Assembly: GCF_014646875.1 (NCBI RefSeq) | Contig: NZ_BMOC01000003.1 | Coordinates: 1-64,000 of the forward strand | DNA from: Halobellus salinus | GTDB lineage: Archaea; Halobacteriota; Halobacteria; Halobacteriales; Haloferacaceae | Direction: 5' to 3' | DNA length: 64,000 bases | Part shown: in pieces, positions 19,225 to 27,053 of the stretch | Numbering within the stretch: the first letter of the stretch is position 1 | Layout: every line of letters starts with the position of its first letter | The notes under the pieces: generated by a model | The model's database searches: none | What the model was told of the DNA's origin: nothing | Seen by the model: only the letters and a program-made list of their open reading frames with translations | Made by a program: the position numbers and the translations under genes

Positions 19225-19310
19225 ACCGCCTCGGGGTCAAGCCCCGTGGCATTCGCCTCGAACAGCCTGTAAAGTCGTAGGCTTTCTCCTTGATTTTCTG
19301 TAATAGCGCC
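19225..19310 (-). mobile_element. IS200/IS605-like end sequence downstream of the pilin
   Basis: CGGGG-TCAAG-CCCCG (19233-19247) forms a hairpin, followed by CCTGTAAAGTCGTAGGCTTT and CTCCTTGATTTTCTGTAA. The latter part closely matches 605-648. Such sequences are common at haloarchaeal IS200/IS605-type ends. Together with 18391-18425 it brackets the pilin gene. Confidence 0.45.
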
Positions 19311-19421
19311 GAGCATCCGTTGTACCGGCTTTCTCGCCGCTCTCGCACCGTCTTTCCCGACTCCGTCCCCGCAGCGGGCATCGATAGACAAAAAAAGCTC
19401 GGCCGTCTACGGCCGGTAACG

Positions 19422-19595
19422 ATGGATGTCAAGTACGACCTGACCAGCTACGTGCGGGTGCTGAAGCTGGCCAGCACTCCTGGGTGGGAGGAGTTCTCGC
19501 AGATCAGTCTCATCGCCGGCGCTGGTATCGTGCTCGTCGGCTTTCTCGGCTTTCTGATCTTCGCGGTGATGAGTTTCCTCCCCGGGGGTGTCTGA
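19422..19595 (+). CDS. secE: Preprotein translocase subunit SecE
   Basis: A 57-residue SecE/Sec61-gamma subunit of the Sec channel. It starts [20 protein letters not shown]; an amphipathic N-terminal helix is followed by a single membrane segment [20 protein letters not shown] and the short tail VMSFLPGGV. The longer frame upstream runs into the IS-like end and is not used. It overlaps spt5 by 8 nt, the conserved archaeal secE-spt5 arrangement. Confidence 0.93.
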   Translation: MDVKYDLTSYVRVLKLASTPGWEEFSQISLIAGAGIVLVGFLGFLIFAVMSFLPGGV

Positions 19596-20049
19596 CGTGC
19601 CGATCTTCGCGGTCAAGACCACCGCCAGCCAGGAGCGGACCGTGGCCGACATGATTGCCAACCGCGAGGCCGACGACATCCACGCGGTGTTGGCGCCGGA
19701 CTCGCTCACCAGCTACGTGATGGTCGAAGCCGACAGCGACGGCGCGATCACCCGCGCCTTAGAGGAGATCCCCCACGCCCGCGGGCTCGTTGAGAGCGGC
19801 GGCCAGGCCGGGAGTTCCTCGATGGCGGAAGTCGAACATTTCCTGTCGCCGACCCCGGACGTCGAGGGGATCGCCGAGGGCGACATCGTCGAACTGATCG
19901 CCGGGCCGTTCAAGGGCGAGAAAGCCCGCGTCCAGCGGATCGACGAGACGAAAGACCAGGTCACCGTCGAACTCTACGAGGCGACTGTTCCGATCCCGGT
20001 CACCGTTCGCGGGGACCAGATCCGGGTGCTCGACAGCGACGAGCGGTGA
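19588..20049 (+). CDS. spt5: Transcription elongation factor Spt5
   Basis: Archaeal NusG homologue that binds the RNA polymerase clamp with Spt4. The GTG at 19588 gives 153 residues; GTG 19597, just after the secE stop, is a close alternative. The NGN domain spans about 5-85 ([38 protein letters not shown]). The KOW domain is in 97-150 ([20 protein letters not shown]). Translationally coupled to secE. Confidence 0.95.
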   Translation: MSDVPIFAVKTTASQERTVADMIANREADDIHAVLAPDSLTSYVMVEADSDGAITRALEEIPHARGLVESGGQAGSSSMAEVEHFLSPTPDVEGIAEGDIVELIAGPFKGEKARVQRIDETKDQVTVELYEATVPIPVTVRGDQIRVLDSDER

Positions 20050-20073
20050 CCGCACGGGGTTCTTCGACGCCGG

Positions 20074-20376
20074 CTACAGCGCGTCGCGCTGTTTGAGTTC
20101 CGCAACGACCGCGTGGAGATCCGCCTCGGCTTCGACCGCCTGCTTGACGTCCTCGCGGGTTCGGACCGCCGAGGAGTCGGCGTCGTACGCCCGGACGTAC
20201 TCCGCTCTGGAGTGTTCCTCGAAGGCGTGGCGGATCGCGAAGTACCCGTCGGGGACGATGTTTCCGCAGACCGTACACTGGTGTCGCTCGTGCTTGACCG
20301 TCTGGTGGATGATCGCCGCCTCGGCGTCCTCGAACCGCTCCTCGCACCCGCCGATGCCGCACGTCCACAGGGACAT
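20074..20376 (-). CDS. Small C2H2/CxxC zinc-finger-like protein
   Basis: A 100-residue protein starting MSLWTCGIGGCEERFEDAEA. Two zinc-finger-like units are visible: C6-x4-C11 with HQTVKHERH, then CTVCGNIVPDGYFAIRHAFEEH. The C-terminal half is helical and charged (VKQAVEAEADLHAVVAELKQ). Its length and twin fingers resemble widespread haloarchaeal small zinc-finger proteins of unknown function. It is convergent with spt5, 24 nt apart, and divergent from the PHP gene. Confidence 0.75.
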   Translation of the reverse strand: MSLWTCGIGGCEERFEDAEAAIIHQTVKHERHQCTVCGNIVPDGYFAIRHAFEEHSRAEYVRAYDADSSAVRTREDVKQAVEAEADLHAVVAELKQRDAL

Positions 20377-20457
20377 ACCGGGAGCCACGGAGAGGGGTGA
20401 CAAAACCGTTCGGGGTCGCGGGAAATAGCAACCACTAACAGAACCCCGTCCGGACCG

Positions 20458-21294
20458 GTGAGCGTGACCGGGACCGAGGGGGGCAACGCCGGACGGAGAG
20501 AGGACACGGCGACGGGGACAGCCTCGCGTGGCGCCCCCGAGAACGGGACGCTCGTCGACCCCCACGTGAAGGTGCTGAACGAGCGGGTTGTCGACCGCGC
20601 GAGGGCCCGGGGGCTTGATGCCCTGGTGTACGCCCCGCATTTCACCCGACTGCCCGACATCCGTGCCCGAGCGGCGCGATTCTCCGACGACGACCTGCTC
20701 GTGGTGCCCGCCCGCGAGGTGTTCACTGGAACGTGGCGGAACCGACAGCACGTCCTGGGTGTGGGGTTGTCGGAACCCGTTCCGGACTTCATTTCGCTTC
20801 CGGGCGCTCTCGCGGCGTTCGAGCGCCAGAATGCGGCGGTACTCGTGCCACATCCCGAGTTTCTCAACGTCAGCCTCGACCGGGAGGCCATCACCCGACA
20901 CGCCGACGCGATCGACGCGGTTGAGACGCACAATTTCAAGACGCTTCCGCGTGGGAACCGCCGGGCGCGGGGACTCGTTCGGGAGACGGGACTTCCGGCG
21001 TTCGGTTCGTCGTACGCCCACCTCGCCGGGAGCGTCGGCGAGGTGTGGACCGCCTTCGAGCGCGAGCTCGACTCGGAGTCCGACCTCGTCGCGGCGTTGC
21101 GGACGGGTGCGCCGCGGCGGGTGCTCCGACGCGACACCCTCGGTCACACCCTCAGAGGGGCCGCGGAGTTCGCGCACCTGGGTTATGAGAACTCCTGGGG
21201 GAAGGTCGACCGGCTGTTTCTTTCCGGGACGGAGCCGACACACCCCAGTCACGTGGCCTACGAGGGTCGGTTCGACGACGTGCGGGAGTATTGA
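20458..21294 (+). CDS. PHP-domain metal-dependent phosphoesterase-like protein
   Basis: A 278-residue protein. The GTG at 20458 adds an unconserved 30-residue N-terminus; the fold starts near LVDPHVKVLNERVVDRARAR. PHP-type histidines are seen in DPHVKV, YAPHFTRLP and LVPHPEFLN, with acid/His residues in AREVF and DAVETHNFK. The first motif is DPH rather than the common DxH. Substrate unknown. The body matches what I know of haloarchaeal PHP proteins. Confidence 0.8.
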   Translation: MSVTGTEGGNAGRREDTATGTASRGAPENGTLVDPHVKVLNERVVDRARARGLDALVYAPHFTRLPDIRARAARFSDDDLLVVPAREVFTGTWRNRQHVLGVGLSEPVPDFISLPGALAAFERQNAAVLVPHPEFLNVSLDREAITRHADAIDAVETHNFKTLPRGNRRARGLVRETGLPAFGSSYAHLAGSVGEVWTAFERELDSESDLVAALRTGAPRRVLRRDTLGHTLRGAAEFAHLGYENSWGKVDRLFLSGTEPTHPSHVAYEGRFDDVREY

Positions 21295-21297
21295 CCG

Positions 21298-21852
21298 CTA
21301 GATCCCGATGGCGGTCGTCGCGTCCGCGAGGGACGTGTCAAGCGCGAACGCGTAGTAGTGGATGGCACCGAGCACCGTGAGTTCGACCGCGGTGATCAGC
21401 AGTGTCACCCGCGTGGCCCACGCGCTGGAGGTCGCCACGCCGGTCGGGAGGTTGTACTCGGTGTCGGAGAGGGGATGAAACAGCGCGATCCCCCGCTTGG
21501 AGCCAACCACGTCCAGGAAGTAGTGGGTCGCCACGCCGATCCAGACGTACTGGAGATTCCCGAAGAGCAGCGGGAACGCGAGGAATATTCCGAGCACCGG
21601 GAGGCTGTGTAACGTCTTCCGGTGGCGGCCGAACGCGGTGTCGACGTCCGGGAAGAGCGCGCCCAGGATGACAGGCAGTGAGAGTTTTGCGACCGACACC
21701 CCGACGTCGCCGGCGACCGCTGCGGTCGATTCGGCGGTGACGGTTCCGTCGGGCCCGGTGAGGATCGGTCCCGCCGTCGGGTCGACCGCGAGGATCGCGC
21801 CCAACCCCATCGCGAGAAGTGCACCGTTCAGCACGTGTCCGCTTTTGTTCAT
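21298..21852 (-). CDS. YdjM-type membrane-bound metal-dependent hydrolase
   Basis: A 184-residue protein with the family signature GHVLNGALLAMG, then LFPDVDTAFGRHRKTLHSLP (metal ligands D, D, H, H) and THYFLDVVGSKRGIALFHPLS. Four hydrophobic segments are apparent (about 8-25, 50-70, 85-115, 148-168). It belongs to the LexA-binding/YdjM (DUF457) family, whose activity is not established. It converges on the PHP gene with 3 nt between stops. Confidence 0.85.
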   Translation of the reverse strand: MNKSGHVLNGALLAMGLGAILAVDPTAGPILTGPDGTVTAESTAAVAGDVGVSVAKLSLPVILGALFPDVDTAFGRHRKTLHSLPVLGIFLAFPLLFGNLQYVWIGVATHYFLDVVGSKRGIALFHPLSDTEYNLPTGVATSSAWATRVTLLITAVELTVLGAIHYYAFALDTSLADATTAIGI

Positions 21853-21958
21853 CGAACCCGGGTTTCGGTCGGGCGGTTACAAGCGTTGTGTCTGGGTGGT
21901 GCCGCTCGGACGCGGACGGAGCCAGCGAACCTGACACGCACGGAGTCCGAAGCCGCAC

Positions 21959-22768
21959 TCAGTCCTGTATCGTGTACGTCTCTTCTTGAAGTGTCACAAA
22001 ACTACCGTTGTCGTCAGCATATCCTCCGGTAAAATTGCTTCCGTCAGGCAAATCACCGTTGTCGTCAATCGGGTCTCCAGTGTACAGATCTCTGTCCATC
22101 GCTTCGAGTGTGACATCGTACGTTCCTGTACTGCTAGGGCCATAGATGAAAGTGCCACCCAGCGTCTCAACGGCACCGCTGGACTGATCGGTGGGAGACG
22201 AACTACTGTACCCGAATGTTATCCGCAACGCCAACAGGTCGTCGTCACCATCGGCATCCGACACTGCATATTCGATATTTGCCGGTTGTCCTTGTTGGAC
22301 GGGCATACCGTTGTCGTCAACGAATTTGAACGTGTCAACGGTGAACCGGTCGACGGGGTCCGGTAACGCGACTGTTACTGTCTTTGTTTGCGTATTGGTA
22401 TTCCCGTCAGTGTCGGTGACTGTGGCGGTCACGTCCACGTCGCCCTCGGACTGGAAGGCGTGCGTGAGCGTCGAAGAGTCGCTTCCGACGACTGTGCCGT
22501 CGATCTGCCACTCGTAGCTCAGTTGCGGGTCTGCGTCTTCGGCGTCGTTAGCGACAGCGCTGAATTCGTATGTCGCCCCCGACTGGTCGGTGACATCAAT
22601 ACGCAGGAGTTTTGGGGGGTTTCCGATAATGCCACCGCCGTTACCGTCGTTCTCACCGTAGAGCTCAGAGTTGAGCTCTGCGAGCGTCTCGTTGATCTGC
22701 TCTCGTAGTTCCGGCGGCGGCTCGAAGTCGAGGTTCGATGCGTTGAGGAAGTCCTCGAACGTCGTCAT
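21959..22768 (-). CDS. PKD-domain protein with unusual N-terminal module
   Basis: A 269-residue acidic protein starting MTTFEDFLNASNLDF; an in-frame ATG 31 codons upstream is not favoured. Residues 1-45 form a predicted helical module (ELREQINETLAELNSEL) ending in GNGGG. That module resembles the N-terminus of the beta-helix protein at 23452-24561. A PKD domain spans about 55-140 (FSAVANDAEDADPQLSYEWQ, THAFQSEGDVDVTATVTD), followed by a second beta-sandwich-like region. There is no Sec or Tat signal, so export, if any, is unconventional. Confidence 0.75.
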   Translation of the reverse strand: MTTFEDFLNASNLDFEPPPELREQINETLAELNSELYGENDGNGGGIIGNPPKLLRIDVTDQSGATYEFSAVANDAEDADPQLSYEWQIDGTVVGSDSSTLTHAFQSEGDVDVTATVTDTDGNTNTQTKTVTVALPDPVDRFTVDTFKFVDDNGMPVQQGQPANIEYAVSDADGDDDLLALRITFGYSSSSPTDQSSGAVETLGGTFIYGPSSTGTYDVTLEAMDRDLYTGDPIDDNGDLPDGSNFTGGYADDNGSFVTLQEETYTIQD

Positions 22769-23003
22769 CGAAGCCCTCCGGGAACGCTCGTCGTAGCCAG
22801 GCCTCCAGTGGTGGACTCTGCGGTCGTGGCGGGGCAGCGGTCGGTCATACTGATCCCACACACAGGTGAGAACGGGGTGAATGATAGTTATGAGATCGTT
22901 GATGTGGCTTGAGCGGTGCTTGATGTCTTTTATCTGTCAATACCGCGATGGCTGGTAGTGATGGCGGCAGAGGAGCAGGCGGCGACAGTGAACACCCCTG
23001 GAT

Positions 23004-23081
23004 CAACGGCATCTGTATACGGATTGCGACCGCACGTTCAACGGCAAAGCCGGCAGTATGTCGATGCAGACGCGCACGTGA
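23004..23081 (+). pseudogene. Relic of an IS transposase zinc ribbon
   Basis: The frame reads HLYTDCDRTFNGKAGSM before a stop. CDRTFN-K-G is the hallmark end of the zinc ribbon in IS1595-type and related haloarchaeal transposases (commonly CxDCDRTFNDKTGT). Neither the upstream CxxC nor the downstream catalytic domain is recognisable, so only a fragment remains. Confidence 0.4.
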
Positions 23082-23087
23082 ACACGT

Positions 23088-23127
23088 GCGAGAGCCACCG
23101 TCGCGCCGGCGCGACGGTGGCTCTCGC
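23088..23127. repeat. 40-bp perfect palindrome
   Basis: Starts GCGAGAGCCACCGTCGCGCC and is followed by its exact complement, with no loop. It lies 6 nt after the transposase relic stop. It may be a joined inverted-repeat end of a deleted element, or a strong hairpin. Confidence 0.95.
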
Positions 23128-23327
23128 CGCATTGAGACGTCTCAAAGGACAAGCTCACGGCAGATCGCAGACCGTTCCAGCTTCAGCGACAAATCTCCCG
23201 TAACCCGGCTCAAGAAACGCTGGAACAGATTGTCCGAGAGGTTCTCTGACTCACCAACAATGTACTTCACAAGAGCGATCCTCTACACAAGAGCGTTGTG
23301 TGTATGTCTTTTGCCCTCGCGGGCAGG

Positions 23328-23352
23328 CCTACCGACGGAATCGAACCGCCGT
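23328..23352 (-). repeat. T-arm-like hairpin repeat, copy A
   Basis: On the minus strand ACGGCGGTTCGATTCCGTCG continues GTAGG. The G-TTCGATT-C loop fits tRNA T-arm consensus. It is 23 of 25 identical to copy B at 25129-25153, and both are followed by a second short GC hairpin. Confidence 0.6.
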
Positions 23353-23451
23353 CAGCGTCGGTGGGTTGAGTCGGTTGCGGGTGCGCTCGGCGCCGATTGG
23401 AAAATTGCGGTCAGTTAGCGAGCGGTCACGGTGAGGTGGTGGGCCAGTGGC

Positions 23452-24561
23452 TTATGACGGTGCGATGTCGAACAGGTCTTTACCGTCGAAGTCGATTGGA
23501 CCGACCTGCGTGGAGCCTGGACTGAAGTTATTATTCGCTTCAATGGCATCCCGGTCAAGTCCAACAGTGCTGCCGTCTCCACCTCGCCGGTCAGAGACGA
23601 ATGCAACCACATCACCATTTGCAGTCTGAGTAAATGTGTTAGATTCGATTGTGATGTCAGTAGTAGCGCCGGTCAGATGTCTTATTTGTACGCGGCCGTC
23701 TTCAAATGTATTCCCCGAAATCTCGACTTCGCCGTTGTAGTTACCGGCCAGGGACACTCCGACATCGTTTTCCACGAACTCGTTGTCCGTGATTGTGTAT
23801 TCGGGGGATGGTGTGTCGAGGCCGGACGGCACGACGCCGAAGTCGGTTTTAATTGTGTTACCATTGACCACGATTGTAGTGTTCTCAAGCTGGACCGCTT
23901 GGACGAGGCCACGAACACTATCATCACCAGTCTGGGTCAGCAAGTTATCCTGAATCCGAATTTCTCCGTCAATGTGCTCGATGAGGATGGTCCCCAGATT
24001 CCTCGATGCATTTGAAGTCGCTGTGATGACGTTGTTTTTGATGACCGGGTTGTTCGCTCCGGGATTGGACGTCGAGCCGATTTGGACGACACCTTCGGCC
24101 TCTCCAACGGTCCGTTCAATTGCGAGGCCGTCAATAACAACGTCACTCGGGTTTCCATCAACGAACACACCGCCGGTAATCGTCGCTTCGTCGCCACGCC
24201 CGCTGCTGTTACCATCGATGCCTGCGTTCGGGCCTTCGAGCGTCAGGTTGTTTATGTCAATACTGACTGACTCACTGTATGAGGCGGGTTCAACAAAGAT
24301 TGTGTCGCCCTGACCGGCACCGGACGCCCCGTTCTGTGGATTGTTCCCATCGATCGCGTCTTGGATGCTGGTGAATCCGGCGCGACCGTCGAGGCTCTTG
24401 CTGACGAGAATCGCGTCGTTGTTGACCGGGGCACCTCCACCACCCGGACCGCCCGTCAGATCGCCGAGCTTGTCGTTGATCCGCTCACGCTCGTCGGACG
24501 GGATATCCTCGGTTGAAACACCATCCACCTGTTCGATGAAGTCGGTAATCGTAAGTGGCAT
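23452..24561 (-). CDS. Right-handed parallel beta-helix repeat protein
   Basis: A 369-residue acidic protein. Residues 1-42 (MPLTITDFIEQVDGV, then DERERINDKLGDLTG and GGPGGGG) form a helical leader-like module resembling that of the PKD protein. From about 50 the protein is a beta-helix: ITDNEFVENDVGV, EISGNTFEDGRV and TIESNTFTQTANGD are typical coil repeats, with a preceding IQDAIDGNNPQNG and DTIFVEPASYSES. Such folds bind or cleave polysaccharides, but no catalytic residues are evident. No signal peptide. It starts directly at the base after the preceding exported gene ends. Confidence 0.85.
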   Translation of the reverse strand: MPLTITDFIEQVDGVSTEDIPSDERERINDKLGDLTGGPGGGGAPVNNDAILVSKSLDGRAGFTSIQDAIDGNNPQNGASGAGQGDTIFVEPASYSESVSIDINNLTLEGPNAGIDGNSSGRGDEATITGGVFVDGNPSDVVIDGLAIERTVGEAEGVVQIGSTSNPGANNPVIKNNVITATSNASRNLGTILIEHIDGEIRIQDNLLTQTGDDSVRGLVQAVQLENTTIVVNGNTIKTDFGVVPSGLDTPSPEYTITDNEFVENDVGVSLAGNYNGEVEISGNTFEDGRVQIRHLTGATTDITIESNTFTQTANGDVVAFVSDRRGGDGSTVGLDRDAIEANNNFSPGSTQVGPIDFDGKDLFDIAPS

Positions 24562-25101
24562 CTACGGAGCCTCCCCGCTGACGGTGATCGTCTCGCTCAG
24601 GCTGGTACTCGTCGTCGCGTCGTCGGTCGCCGTGACGAGCACATCGTACGTCTCGGCATTCCCGGGGCTGACCGTAACGTTCGGGAAACCCGACTGTGGC
24701 ACAACGAGAACGATCAGCGTCGTGTTGCCGCCGCTCGATTCGATGAACGACAGCGGCGTCACCTGTACGTCGACGTCCTGTGTCCCCTGATTCCGGACTT
24801 CGAAGAGATCCGCGAAGACGGTTATGGCGTCGGCGTTGACACCTCCGCCGCCGCCAGTCGTCGAGTTCCCGCTGGTAAAGTCGAGTCCGAACTCACTGTT
24901 CGACGACCCGTTATTTTCGGTGACGTACTCCGCGTTTGCGTTTCCGGTGTCGTCGATAGCCAAGTACCCAGTGGCGTCGGTTGCCACCTGGACCGCAACG
25001 TCTCTGTCTGCCGATGCACTCGTGAACGCACCGGTTCCTGATACGACAGCTCCACCGCCGCTGAGCAGGCCGAGCGCGGCCAACATCTTGCGCCGATTCA
25101 T
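24562..25101 (-). CDS. DUF1102-like exported protein, paralogue 4
   Basis: A 179-residue protein starting MNRRKMLAALGLLSGGGAVV, a twin-arginine-type signal, then GTGAFTSASADRDVAVQVA. The mature protein is beta-rich and acidic with the shared motif LFEVRNQGTQDVDVQVTPLS (about 100-119). Haloarchaeal DUF1102 proteins share this layout and resemble SipW-processed camelysin/TasA-like matrix proteins; that link is inference. Its stop abuts the beta-helix ATG with no spacer, so the two are likely co-translated. Confidence 0.85.
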   Translation of the reverse strand: MNRRKMLAALGLLSGGGAVVSGTGAFTSASADRDVAVQVATDATGYLAIDDTGNANAEYVTENNGSSNSEFGLDFTSGNSTTGGGGGVNADAITVFADLFEVRNQGTQDVDVQVTPLSFIESSGGNTTLIVLVVPQSGFPNVTVSPGNAETYDVLVTATDDATTSTSLSETITVSGEAP

Positions 25102-25128
25102 ATTTACTGGTCCCCTGTGTCGGGGAAA

Positions 25129-25153
25129 CCCACCGGCGGAATCGAACCGCCGT
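25129..25153 (-). repeat. T-arm-like hairpin repeat, copy B
   Basis: On the minus strand ACGGCGGTTCGATTCCGCCG continues GTGGG, followed by a CCCC-GACACA-GGGG hairpin. It lies between two genes of the exported-protein series, 28 nt before the start at 25101. Confidence 0.6.
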
Positions 25154-25211
25154 GTCGCGATGGAACCGCGAGCGAAACCATCCGTGGGTAGGGGAACTTC
25201 GGAGCGTGCGG

Positions 25212-25685
25212 TTACGGACCGATTCCTGGACTGTTGGAGTCGATTGCGTTCGAGCCGCTTGGTTGCTCTTCGTCTGCCTCAGGGGTCGTCGTCTGTGAGC
25301 CGCTGTTCACGCTGTTGCTGTCCACACTGCTGTGGCCGAACGTCGTCATGAACATCCCGATTCCCTGATCCTCTCCGGTCGAGAGTTCCAAGACGTTCTG
25401 CGGTGATCCGGACCCACCACTGATCGGTCCCGGTCCCTGCCCGTTTTCGACCGGAGTCGGGTTGCCGTTATCAGTAACAAAGAACTTGACATCGATGTCG
25501 TCGCCGTCGGCACCGCTGTCGATCGGAATTCCGGTGGTCGGCGCGAGGCTGACGAACACGTCCTGGGTGCCCTGATTCTCGACGGTGAACACGTTGTTGA
25601 ACTGGCACTCCGAGAACTGGCCGACGCCCAAAGCGGCACTGCCTGCGGCGTTCCCGACCGTTGCGAGGAGTGTTCGTCGATTCAT
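25212..25685 (-). CDS. DUF1102-like exported protein, internally shortened paralogue 3
   Basis: A 157-residue protein starting MNRRTLLATVGNAAGSAALG, then passing straight to VFTVENQGTQDVFVSLAPTT at about 32-51. In the three sibling genes that block comes only after residue about 85-100. The GAFTSVxADR segment and first beta domain are therefore missing, although the frame is open. The C-terminal 40 residues are Ser/Asn/Gly-rich. It may be a deletion derivative that is still expressed, or decaying. The gap to the upstream paralogue is 3 nt. Confidence 0.75.
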   Translation of the reverse strand: MNRRTLLATVGNAAGSAALGVGQFSECQFNNVFTVENQGTQDVFVSLAPTTGIPIDSGADGDDIDVKFFVTDNGNPTPVENGQGPGPISGGSGSPQNVLELSTGEDQGIGMFMTTFGHSSVDSNSVNSGSQTTTPEADEEQPSGSNAIDSNSPGIGP

Positions 25686-25688
25686 CGA

Positions 25689-26390
25689 TCAGAGGGTGTC
25701 GCTCGGTGTGCCTGGGTCAACGTTCGTGGCGCCACCGTCGTCGGCAGCGTCCGCGGTAATCGTTGTCGTCGTCCCTGGAGGGGCGTTCACGGTGCCAGTC
25801 GGATTGTTTACACCGTCGTAGTTGCTCCCGTCAACCGTCTCAATCAGTATACCGATGGCTCGGGAGGTACCGACAGGCACCGTCAACTCGTTGTTGACTC
25901 CATCGATCACGTCCGCGCCCGAAAACGACGGGCCGGTCGCGTTCGTGTCTGCGCCTTGGGAAGCGAAGAAATCAATCCGAACTTCGCCGCCAGTATTACC
26001 AGGGCCTGCCGGGTCAGTGTCGACGACCAGCGAATCAACCTGGACGAACACGTCCTGCGTACCCTCGTTGCGGACCCGAAACACGTCGTCGAAGACGTAC
26101 TGCGAGTCGACGCCGACACCAACACCACCGGTAGCAGTCCCGCTTGCGTCGTTGATATCGATCGAGAGTTGATTACCCGGGACACCGTTGCTGAGGGCGA
26201 ACGTTCCGTTCGGCTGATCGAGGCTCCCCCTGTCGCTTGGGTAAATCTGTAAGAACCCGTTCACATCGTCGCTGACCTGCACGTTCGCCTGCCGGTCGGC
26301 GTCGACGCTCGTGAACGCGCTGGTGCCGGTGATGACGCCACCGCCACCGACGAGTCCGCCCAGACCGACCAGCAGTTGTCTTCGGTTCAT
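25689..26390 (-). CDS. DUF1102-like exported protein, paralogue 2
   Basis: A 233-residue protein with signal MNRRQLLVGLGGLVGGGGVI, then GTSAFTSVDADRQANVQVSD. The shared motif VFRVRNEGTQDVFVQVDSLV lies at about 106-125, and the C-terminal half is Gly/Asp/Asn-rich (GPGNTGGEVRIDFFASQGAD). Twin arginines favour Tat export. It is the second gene of the minus-strand series, 15 nt after paralogue 1. Confidence 0.85.
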   Translation of the reverse strand: MNRRQLLVGLGGLVGGGGVITGTSAFTSVDADRQANVQVSDDVNGFLQIYPSDRGSLDQPNGTFALSNGVPGNQLSIDINDASGTATGGVGVGVDSQYVFDDVFRVRNEGTQDVFVQVDSLVVDTDPAGPGNTGGEVRIDFFASQGADTNATGPSFSGADVIDGVNNELTVPVGTSRAIGILIETVDGSNYDGVNNPTGTVNAPPGTTTTITADAADDGGATNVDPGTPSDTL

Positions 26391-26405
26391 CCTAGCTCAC
26401 GCTCG

Positions 26406-27053
26406 TTAGAGGCTGCCGGATTGGTCAGCGATGAAGGTGATCGTCCCTGACGTGCTCACGTTCGCGTTGTCGAACGTCGTCGTGTCGACTGTCAGGTCGA
26501 GGTGAACGGATTCACCTTGAGTGAGCTCGTACGCGCCGTTCACGGTCGGGTCGGCAATCACACCAACGTCGGGATTGGGGGTGGTGCTACTGTCGAACGC
26601 GATATTGTCGTTCAGGTTACTACCAGTGGTTTCGTCTGCCACGACGGCCAGTCCGACACCGGCCTGGTTGCCGGAGCCGTCTGACAGATCCAGATTGGCC
26701 GTGTCCACGCTGAGGTACGCGCTCTGGGTGCCCTGATTCTGTACTTCGAGCAGATCGTCAACCTCGGTCACAGCGTTTGGATTGAATCCGTTACCGCTGA
26801 CCGAGGCGTTACTCGAGGTGAAGTCGAGCGAAATCTCGGCGCCACTGTCGTCCACGTACGCGTCCGAGTTCGCCCCGGGGTCAGCGTTGGGGCCTGCCGC
26901 CTTCCGCAGTGCGAGGTACGCACTCGAGTCGCCGGCGACCTCGACGTCGACGGTCCGATCCGCTTCCACACTCGTGAACGCTCCCGTTCCCATCGCAGCT
27001 GCGCTACCTGTTGTCAATGCACCTAGTCCGGCCACGAATTTGCGTCGTTGCAT
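26406..27053 (-). CDS. DUF1102-like exported protein, paralogue 1
   Basis: A 215-residue protein with signal MQRRKFVAGLGALTTGSAAA, then GTGAFTSVEADRTVDVEVAG and DSSAYLALRKA, the clearest version of the family start. The shared motif LLEVQNQGTQSAYLSVDTAN lies at about 103-122. It ends in a beta-strand TITFIADQSGSL. It is the first gene of the minus-strand series, so its promoter lies in the 432-nt divergent region with the HTH gene. Probably a cell-surface or matrix protein. Confidence 0.87.
   Translation of the reverse strand: MQRRKFVAGLGALTTGSAAAMGTGAFTSVEADRTVDVEVAGDSSAYLALRKAAGPNADPGANSDAYVDDSGAEISLDFTSSNASVSGNGFNPNAVTEVDDLLEVQNQGTQSAYLSVDTANLDLSDGSGNQAGVGLAVVADETTGSNLNDNIAFDSSTTPNPDVGVIADPTVNGAYELTQGESVHLDLTVDTTTFDNANVSTSGTITFIADQSGSL

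Larger units (their letters stand above)
22769..23451. other. Gene-free stretch with IS relic, palindrome and T-arm-like hairpin
   Basis: A 683-nt gap. It contains a transposase zinc-ribbon relic (23004-23081), a 40-bp perfect palindrome (23088-23127) and a tRNA T-arm-like hairpin (23328-23352) on the minus strand. No intact gene is supported; the long frame at 22948-23418 is Arg/Ser-rich and unlike halophilic proteins. Confidence 0.7.

Noticed and set aside
22948-23418. 156-codon frame in the IS relic region
   Set aside because: Arg/Ser-rich, crosses the perfect palindrome, no motif; the relic transposase word is in another frame.
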